Below are positions 51,838 through 59,816 of a stretch of DNA of 64,000 bases, piece after piece. Position numbers and translations under genes: made by a program. This DNA is from Craspedostauros australis. Lineage: Eukaryota > Bacillariophyta > Bacillariophyceae > Mastogloiales > Achnanthaceae. Every line of letters starts with the position of its first letter. Within the stretch, counting starts at the first letter, position 1. The stretch spans positions 1,550,001 through 1,614,000 of the forward strand of contig JAMXDE010000014.1 of assembly GCA_026770025.1 (NCBI GenBank). The letters are read 5' to 3'. The notes under the pieces are model-generated. The model was not told the origin of the DNA and did no database searches. It was given only the letters and a program-made list of their open reading frames with translations.

Positions 51838-53695
51838 TGCACCAAGAATGTATGCAGTCGTTTGGTATGCCGGATCACACAAACAATACAGTGGATCGTG
51901 ACCAGGCAACGGCATCAATTCGCGCATGCGGTCTTCAACTTCACTCTCACGCAGCATGTACATGTCATGGCGGGCGCCCAGGATGGGCCCATAGTAATGA
52001 AGAATCAATCCGTCTGCACCAACAATACCTTGAAACTTCACTCCATGCAGATGTGTCAGGAATCGGGTGTTCTGAAACCCCATATTGCCGCACCTCCCAA
52101 GAGTAAGGAGCCGAACGTTGTGATATTCTACATAACCGCAACTCCCACGTTTGATCATTGCGACACAGAAAAATGTGAGCTGCACGTAACTCGCAGTGGA
52201 GAACGCCACGTGCCGAATGCGAACCATGCCTTGACGTTCATGACTCCAATGCAGGAATGCGAATCACACGTGTATGTCGCAGGGGGCAGGGATGTTGGAA
52301 TCGTGACCAACATCACGATACGAGCGACTACGGCCCCCATGTCGCAACCAATGAGAAAAGAGTACTGGTGGAAGGCTGATGTCACGAAGTGTGAGATGGC
52401 CTGTGAACGAACCTGAGATGAGGAACATCCAGGAAGCCGGTGAAGTGATCGGCAAAGAAACCAGCAGAAACGACAGGAGAAGCATCGGAGATGATCGGAG
52501 ATGTGAGATGACCGAGGAGCTGAATGAGCTCCCAACCAAGGTGTTCCCATTACAAATGGGAGACCGTGATCTGATCGAATGAACCAATCTGTGTGATGCC
52601 TACGACTTGGCGATGTCTAAGGCATCGAAACTATCAGCGGAGGACAACGTGCTTGAGTGCACGAACATGGGGTACTCGGTGGTGCATGCATGTCCATGGT
52701 GAAATTGTGATGAATGCAAGATGGATGCCTGCTAGACCAACAGAGGGACCCATGGAGATCTCAGGAGGAGATTGGACTTGCAATTGAGAGCAATGAAGAG
52801 CTCACAGTTCAGAGAAGTAGATTCTAACAAACGATTAGTTCTCTGCTATCACACCACCCCGGATTTCCAACACAGATGTTTGTGCCCAGATTATGCCAGC
52901 TCTTGGTTATAGGTTGGTTGGCACGTCGCAGAGAACGTCCCGTCGACGATTCCGATGACATTGTTGACCAATTGTTTTGTGAGCTGACTGACATTGTCTG
53001 CGTACTGTCGAAAGCGAGGGTGGAACAGCCTAATGTCACTCAGGTATGGAGCCGCGATTTCATAGAAGTATAGAAAGAAGGTGGAACAGATACAAGAAAG
53101 CCTGTTGACATCCATGTCGAAGCGATCCTCCATGTCAATCAATTGATCTCGATGAGCCAATCGATATAACATGATCAGAACACTGACTTCGAAGGACACA
53201 GCCAAGCGATTCTTCACCTGTATAGATCTGGGATCGGCCTCACCAGACACAGCGCTGAATTCAGGCCAAAGCGCGGCGAGGACTCGACGCAGGTGGTCCT
53301 TCCGAAAATTGAAGTGTTTCAGAGCATCCCCTCTCCAGCAGCCGACGAAATGTGACGCCACGATTGCTATGAATCCAGGGAGGATCCAGTGGAAGAAGAT
53401 ATTGACGCTGTAGTCGCAGCGTGTGCACACCAAGGGCAAATACATCGCGGAAGTACAGAAGGAGATCCTCCATGTCGTCGTCGTCGTCGTCAAGATCGTC
53501 TATTGGAAGCTGAGCTAGCCATGTAGCGGCACGCACGAATCTGGCCCTTGCCTCTGCGCAGGCCTCGCGCTCGGGCAAGCAATTCCACACGCGTCGAGAC
53601 ATCTTTCGGAGAAGTCTATAGTTGGAACACACGCGAGGCAAGTGCTGCATATCCGTAAGGAAAATTGTGTGCGGTGTTCTCGTAAGTGGACTCAC
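51832..53695 (-). pseudogene. Broken PIF/Harbinger-type transposase
   Basis: Two separated minus-strand segments read as one DDE_Tnp_4-like (Harbinger) transposase. Segment one (52891-53493, with an extension in another frame to 53695) ends IGIVDGTFSATCQP and contains the first catalytic Asp. Segment two (below 52054) reads HGVKFQGIVGADGLI, GPILGARHDMYMLRES (second Asp) and LCDPAY. A family-C LTR with a 6-bp duplication separates them. An in-frame TAA lies just before the insertion point (52891-52893), a frame change lies near 53490, and the frame stops at 51832 before the expected third acidic residue. The gene is dead. The family call comes from the order and spacing of these motifs. Confidence 0.78.
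52054..52872 (-). mobile_element. Solo LTR of family C inserted in the Harbinger relic
   Basis: 819 bp, TGTCAGGAATCGG...TTTCCAACA in plus coordinates, the reverse complement of the family-C LTR at 49818-50598. The 6-bp duplication CAGATG is at 52048-52053 and 52873-52878. Removing it and one duplication rejoins the transposase frame. Confidence 0.93.
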
Positions 53696-54653
53696 CGATC
53701 CACTTATTTTGCCACCTTCGCAGTAAGTGGACTCACCAATCCAGTTACGTAAGTGGACTCACCAATCCACTTACGAGCACAAAATGTGTTGGAAATCCGG
53801 GGTTATAGTTAGTACTAAGTTCTAATCTGCTGTTAGAAACTGTACTGTTTTAGAACTGTGAGCACAATCTCACTTTCTCTTCCGATTTCGTTTTCTTGAC
53901 AGGCATCTGTCGCGGTAACGACACGGGGCATCCTGTTGTCTCTTAGGTGCTTCCCTCTTTGTTCATCATGCTCTGTTCTTGCTTCCCTGTCTCTGCTTCG
54001 TCGTAGCTGTCTACGCTTGTATGGTAGGGATCTGCAGTCTTGAGCGCTTGCCTATCTCATGTTTCCGTCGTTGATTCTCACGACACCGTCGTCTCATGAT
54101 CGATGTCATCTTTGGTGATGTTCCAAACCTGCGGATATTCTGATCCTTTCTGATGTTCCAAACCTGCAGATGTTCTTGTCCGCAGGAGAGGCATGTGCTG
54201 TCCTTTGAAGAAGGTGCGTCACTTGCCCATGGACATGCTGTTCTGATCGACGTCGTCGTCTGGATGGTTGCCATGGTTGGCGTGGTATCGGGACCTCCTG
54301 ATCCGCCGTGGGTGTCTTCCTTACATTACCAGAGGACAGGCTATCCTCCTCGCGGTTATACAGGTATCAATCGCGTCCGTATGCTTAGTCATAGTCATAA
54401 TGACATGGTATACAAAGGTGTGACGAATAGTCTCTGAACATGTGATGAATAATATTCAAAGCTGTGACGAACAATGTTGGGAGGTGCGGCAATTATGGGT
54501 ATTCCGATAAAGTCGTACCCTCAATTCCTAACAAAAATGACTCGTCAGATTACCCCCTCTCTGAGATTGGAATAGTTCGACTAGCCCAACATCCATCTTT
54601 TCACCGATTCCTCGTGATGTTTTACACACTGCGTGTTTTGTCGTGTTATTCTT
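53683..54653 (+). repeat. Left inverted arm with palindromic units (contains an LTR)
   Basis: 218 bp once the LTR at 53787-54533 and one TSD are removed; it is the inverted match of 58118-58336. It opens with three units of the form GTAAGTGGA-n8-TCCACTTAC (or close variants), each palindromic, at 53683-53780. The inner part continues to GTGTTATTCTT. Confidence 0.85.
53787..54533 (+). mobile_element. Solo LTR of family B inserted in the left arm
   Basis: 747 bp, TGTTGGAAATCCGGGG...CCTAACA, with the 6-bp duplication AAAATG (53781-53786 and 54534-54539). The right arm (near 58233-58238) shows the unbroken site, confirming the ends. Confidence 0.95.
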
Positions 54654-55816
54654 ACGACATAAACAGTCCCGACGTTGCAGCTTCTCCTTCCAATGCGTTG
54701 AAACCTTTGTTGTATTGGCGGTGTGTACTACGTCTGGTGCTAGCGTTATAGAGGATATTGCACATACATGTACTGTGGCAGAAGCCTGGGGTTACACGCA
54801 ATACTATTAGTTCATCTATCTCACTCTTTTCCGCCCATTTCGACTGTGCAAGTACAGCAATTCTGTTCTGCTGTTCAGCCTTGCCTCGGCTGCCGACCTA
54901 TGCACAGATCATATTGTTTGTGTCCTACTGAGCTCGCTTGCTACTCCTGTGGTGCCTTGGCTTGATCGTGCCCACTTTGCCGTTGATGCATCCACGTCAT
55001 CAAATTCGTCCTCATCTTCCTCTCGTTGAAGAGCTTCCATTGCTTCTGACGCGCTCATTGTCTCTCCTCTACTACATCCAGGGCTAGCGTTCATGACCTA
55101 CTCTTCGATGGTTGCTGCTTCTTCTCCTCTGAATTATTTCTCCTCTTATCTCCGATCGGTTCTTGATAAGTGTGTGTCAGGCTTGCTTCCGCATGTTGCT
55201 GCTTGCCTCTGATAGTTTCTTCGATTGCAGGTGCTTTGCTGTCCGTGCCTGCAGTTGCTCCTGCTGTTTTTTCTCCACTGCCATTTGCTTCTCCACCTTT
55301 GGCAGGTACAGTCTCCACAGCATTCGGCACTGCTGCTGCTAACTTCTCTCTTCCAAGCTGCGCTTGTACCTTGTCTGCCCACCCTGCTTCATCTTGGTGA
55401 GCAATTTTGGTGGCAAGAGTTTTGTATGATCACCACATCCTCTCCTTTTGCGACTTTCTTCAAAGCCACAGTGGGTGCGATGCCACATTTCTTCAGCCAC
55501 TCCTGTCTCTCCCGCTTCATGAAGCCACAAGCATGAATGTAGCACCCAGGGCAAATCCATCTCATCCTGGCTGAACATACAATGCAGGTTCCTCTTGTGT
55601 TCGGGTTGTACCATGGTAGGTGCTCTCCCTCTTGTAGTTGTTTTGTCAGCTTCGCCTCCTCCTCCGAACGCAGGGAGGAAGACAAGCATACGAGGGGAAT
55701 AAATTGCGCAAGCATTGTATTGGTTGGCATGGGGACAAAGTATGGCATGGTTGTAGTAATCGCGATTCGAAGGAAGGAGCAGGTAGGAATAGCAGTTCTG
55801 AGTGACGCAAACACAC
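54654..55816. other. Interior between inverted arms, possible second exon of the nuclease-like gene
   Basis: On the minus strand, 55389-55690 encodes SLRSEEEAKLTKQLQEGEHL and then a zinc-ribbon pattern CIVCSARMRWICPGCYIHAC (CX2C-X7-CX2C-X4C). This could be a downstream exon of the ORF ending at 55817. I cannot fix the splice sites. Below 55389 there is no convincing coding sequence. Confidence 0.4.
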
Positions 55817-56968
55817 TCACCAATCACCAAAACACTCCCTTTCACACCATATATAAATGTGATGTGAAACCTGCAGCATCTCTTCATCTGCTTTGATCAA
55901 TGCTCGATATGAAGGGCTGCGCGACTCCAAGAATATGTGGATGGTGCTTGGGATGCCATGGACCCAGTGTGACTTTGTCTGATGCGCCTCTTCCTCCCTT
56001 TGCGTTTTGGCTGTTGTCCTTGTTTTCATTTCCACGATAACAGCTTCGTCTGTTGCATCGCCTATGGGGTCTCCAGCAATACCGATGAAGTTGGCAGATG
56101 TGCGAGTGTAGCCTTTGCCGCCCTTCTTCACCAGGCCCACTCTAAATGCTGCACTGAATTGGCTGCTTCCTCCAAGCATGCCCTGGTAGTCCATTGTCAC
56201 TTGCATCAGCGGCTCCTCATTCATGTAGCCGAGTCTGGCATACCTGTTCGCCCGACCTTTCTGTGGTGTCATGAACCATGGCATCAGCGCTGTTTTGGCA
56301 TGTTTTTTCAGGCTCTTCAGGTCCTGGAAGTCTGCGGAGCAATGGACCTCTGCCACGTCCAGATTTGCATCGTCTGCTGTCATGGTCATTGACCCGGCCA
56401 CCAGAGGGTCACTGGCTGCGGCTGGTGTCGCTGATGGTGCAGTAGCTTGTGTAGATTGGTTCGTTTCGATGATGCTGGTGTGGGATTGATTGTTGGTGGA
56501 ATACTCCTCCTCTGCTCCCACCTTGTCAGTCTGCGATGCTTGCTCATCGTCTTCCAATGCAACCGGATTCATAGATCTGAACTCTGCATTTGCGGAGTGC
56601 GATCGACATGTCTGAGAGCTGCCATGCCAAGACGAGGCAGAGATCCAAGACCTAAGATCAGGTTGATCAACTGGGTATTGAAATGGATGGGTTGGGGAAC
56701 CACAACAATCTGTGGTGGTACAGCTGAGTTGATGAACCTCATCAAGAAGCAATTCGTATATGTACCAACAGGCATTCCCCACCGAAACTGGGAACTCTTC
56801 ATTGTCGGGATCAAGAAGGAGCCAACGAGGATCCATGCTTGCCAGCCGTTCTGCATCTGATTGGTTGTACTCTTTGCATGGGGTGCTTGTGTTTGTTGTG
56901 GATGCAGCATCACCCGCAGTAGTTGCGCTGAAATTCTTGGTAGAGGCATTGGCGGTTGGCGTTGTCAT
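55817..56968 (-). CDS. Putative PD-(D/E)XK nuclease (YqaJ-like) in a mobile-element context
   Basis: 383 aa from the ATG at 56968. The N-terminal half is Thr/Ser/Asp-rich and unremarkable. The C-terminal half has the layout of YqaJ/lambda-exonuclease nucleases: LGYMNEEPLMQ (Glu 251/252), a spacer, RTSANFIGIAGDPIG with Asp 300, then VIVEMKTRT with Glu 313 and Lys 315. This matches the G.NE, SPDG and E-x-K motifs of that fold, except that the usual S-P-D is A-G-D. The frame ends soon after, and a zinc-ribbon frame lies downstream on the same strand, so the gene may be spliced or truncated. Such nucleases occur in phages and in some eukaryotic transposons. It lies between inverted arms and may belong to an uncharacterised element. 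The domain call is by eye only. Confidence 0.45.
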   Translation of the reverse strand: MTTPTANASTKNFSATTAGDAASTTNTSTPCKEYNQSDAERLASMDPRWLLLDPDNEEFPVSVGNACWYIYELLLDEVHQLSCTTTDCCGSPTHPFQYPVDQPDLRSWISASSWHGSSQTCRSHSANAEFRSMNPVALEDDEQASQTDKVGAEEEYSTNNQSHTSIIETNQSTQATAPSATPAAASDPLVAGSMTMTADDANLDVAEVHCSADFQDLKSLKKHAKTALMPWFMTPQKGRANRYARLGYMNEEPLMQVTMDYQGMLGGSSQFSAAFRVGLVKKGGKGYTRTSANFIGIAGDPIGDATDEAVIVEMKTRTTAKTQREEEAHQTKSHWVHGIPSTIHIFLESRSPSYRALIKADEEMLQVSHHIYIWCERECFGDW

Positions 56969-58117
56969 GGATGGAAGAAGCTTTCCTCATGATCCACCCT
57001 TGGCAATGTAGGAATCACCACTTCGATCAACATCAGCATCAATGTTATCAGCGCTGATGGCGTTGGATTCCAACACGCTATGAATGTCCTCGTCGCTTTC
57101 AGCCATCAGGAGAACGAAGTACTCGATCACTGTCAAAGGTGTCGTCAACGTAGTTGGGGTCGAGGTGGTTGTCGTCGCTGTCATCATCAGTCCGATCAAC
57201 ACTCCGTTTCATGAGGGATAAAAGGGATGTTGAAGCACGTATGATGCAGCAGAGCGATACAGAGTGTAGAAGGCAGCAATGGTTCGTAGGTATGCAGATG
57301 ACAGTGTGGAACAAGGATCGGAAGGGGTTCAGATGGAATGAACATCGGAACGGATGCAGATGGAGAAAGATGAAATCCAACGGGTGTGTAGAAGAGACTG
57401 ACAGGCAATGCGAAAGGGAGATTGCGAGGCGACCGATGAAGCTGCGGAGCGCAGTCTTGGTTTTGCTGGTTGGCAACAGCTGGATCAAGCCATGGCCCAT
57501 CGCGGAGGCGAGTCTGGTGTGGTGACAGAGGATGACGCCCGGAAAGCCTGGCTGCGATTTGGTTGGGCGGTACAAGACAAAGGTCTGTTTCATGGAAGTG
57601 CGCAGAGCGGTGGAAGGTCTGGGCTGGAGGGTGGCATTGAGCGGTCTGATGGCGCAGGGCAGGCAATGGGGGATGAGCGTGTGGGTGACTACAGGACTGG
57701 ACAGAATCGGATTGGACAGGAGGCCAGGAGTCCAGACGGCGACACCCACGTCCGCACATGGGCTATGGGGGTGACTCACTGCGGGTCAGCTGGGGGTGCG
57801 TGCATCGTGGCCTGGTGATGGTGCTCCAGGATACAAGGGACACCTCCAGCACCCTGTGTGGGGCTACACAATCCCCCAGGTTGCGCAGTGTACAGGCACC
57901 TGGGTCTGTGGCTGTTAAAACGCGGAAATGACAGGAGTGCATATATTCGTGACATACTCGACCTACCTGGTGCAGCCAGGCATGTGCGGGCGAGGCTAAA
58001 GCCCTCAGGCACTCCCTATTATGGGTTTAATTGTTGTGGGTTATTGTTATTTTTATTTTTATTATAATAATATTATATTAATACGAGAGGGAAATGCACC
58101 ATGTGTTGTTGGGTTGG
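56969..58117. other. Interior between inverted arms, no clear gene
   Basis: Overlapping frames on both strands with no recognisable domain. An AT-rich tract of T and TTATT (58030-58080) lies just inside the right arm. Confidence 0.4.
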
Positions 58118-58336
58118 AAGAATAACGCAACAAAACACGCAGTGTGTAAAACATCACGAGGAATCGGTGAAAAGATGGATGTTGGGCGAGTCGAACTATT
58201 CCAATCTCAGAGAGGGGGTAATCCGACGAGTCATTTTGTGCTCGTAAGTGGATTGGTGAGTCCACTTACGTAACTGGATCGGTGAGTCCACTTACGAAGC
58301 AACAAAAATGCCAAGTGGATTGGTGAGTCCACTTAG
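58118..58336 (-). repeat. Right inverted arm with palindromic units
   Basis: 219 bp, reverse complement of the left arm (53683-54653 minus the LTR). It shows the target site of the left-arm LTR in its uninterrupted form. The outer edge has GTAAGTGGA-type palindromic units at 58243-58336. Confidence 0.85.
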
Positions 58337-58738
58337 CGCTAAACGGACTCACGAGTCCTTTTATTTTCCTCACGGATATGACCAACATGGAAGAGACACT
58401 GAAACAGAAGAGGAGGCAAAGATACGAACAAGCACGAACATGCATGTCGAAGTGTTGGACATCCATTTTTGTTCACTGTGGACGGAAACGACAAGTGGAG
58501 AGGAACGAACTTCCTCTTCTGAGAATCTCGCGCCAAGGAACGCTACTGTAAACCATGGATAAGGCTAGACGGTTTTGATGACGCCATGGTCCGATTACTC
58601 TAATTTATAACAGTCCCTCCAAGATTCAACGTCACTGCGAAGCTTTGGGGAAGCTTCCCAATCCGTGTCACATCGACAGAGTCAGGGGATGGCTTAAAGT
58701 TACAAGCGAGAACTCTCTCATGTCATCCGAAATCTGTG

Positions 58739-58884
58739 AAAAACGGTTCTTGCGACGCGACACAAATTTGACACAACGGAATTTCGACCAAAATTTCCGT
58801 TTCGAACGGAAAAAGTGAGAAATGTGAGGATTTCTGATTGGTCGACAGGTGTCACTACTGTTAGAGATATAGCGATGTGCTGAT
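58739..58884. repeat. Dispersed 150-bp block, copy 2
   Basis: Same-orientation match of 51685-51837, including the near-palindrome around CCGTTTCGAACGG. Confidence 0.75.
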
Positions 58885-59303
58885 AATTTCACAGCATGCC
58901 GCGCATGGGCCGATCGTCTCTTGTCACCTTGCATGACCATTGTGTCACATGCCGTTGTTATGATTGATTGGCTTGGATTCTCTTTCTGAGGTGTTCTTAT
59001 TGGCAGTACAAGCATACAACTAGTCTTGTCCATCAGAAGCACATGGTGTGTCCCCATATTGGTTTCTGTTTCTCCAGGTGGGATACAACTCCTACCCACT
59101 GCCCCAGTGACCTTTCTGGTCAGACCTCACTGACTAGGTGGATGTTTTGTCGGTTTGGGTCAGGACACTGTTTTGCATTGTCATGGTTCTCACATCAGAG
59201 GAGGACAGGATGTCTTTCTTGGTATGACTGAGAGCAGTCACATTGGGTTGGGTCAAGGGTGTGATCAACAAGAGTCGATTTATTCAGTCGTGATTGACCA
59301 TAT

Positions 59304-59361
59304 TGGGAGGTGCGTCAATCATGGGTATTTTGATAAAGTCGTACTATCGATTCCTGACACA
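59304..59361 (+). mobile_element. LTR-like 3' end relic related to families B and C
   Basis: Ends CGATTCCTGACA and matches the last 60 bases of the family-B LTRs (for example 31374-31431) with several substitutions. The left end of this LTR was not found. Duplication copy B begins three bases further on. Confidence 0.55.
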
Positions 59362-59816
59362 GCGGCACTTTCATCAAAATTCCGCGAACGGGAGAAGGTA
59401 CGTGGTGAGTTCATCGCAAACGCAAGAAATTCTGTTCGTTGTCAACCCAATCGTGGAACAACGGATTGGCGGACAGACTTCTTTATCCACGAACAACAAC
59501 GCGTCACGCAGGAAATGTGGTTTCCGTCTGTCGTGTGCTGCGTCATGTCGCGCCAAGACCGTGTCTGTGACTTTCCGCGAAATCTGTTGGCGGAAACACA
59601 CACATCAGCAAGATTGCAACCATCACAATGATGATGATGGACCGTGGCGCATGTATTTTCTGCTCTGCTCCGCGAGTACTCACACCGCACTGATTGATTG
59701 TATGGTAACCATGCACCACTATTATGTTTTATCATATGCATCGAGCATTCTACGTACTCTTCATGGATGGGAGACGTCGGACAACGTCATCGCCGGATGC
59801 GATGTGAGCATCAGCA

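Larger units (their letters stand above)
58337..59364. other. Transposon debris between right arm and duplication copy B
   Basis: Just outside the arm, ATTTTCCTCACGGATATG resembles the start of the Harbinger-side sequence outside the left arm (ATTTTCCTTACGGATATG on the minus strand). A dispersed block follows at 58739-58884. The last 60 bases, from TTGGGAGGTGCGTCAATC to GATTCCTGACA (59304-59361), resemble the 3' end of the family B and C LTRs. No gene is supported. Confidence 0.5.

Noticed and set aside
58859-59361. A 503-bp TG...CA solo LTR between TGTTAGAG and CCTGACA
   Set aside because: No target duplication, and the left end lies inside a 150-bp block that also occurs elsewhere. Only the 3' 60 bases resemble an LTR.
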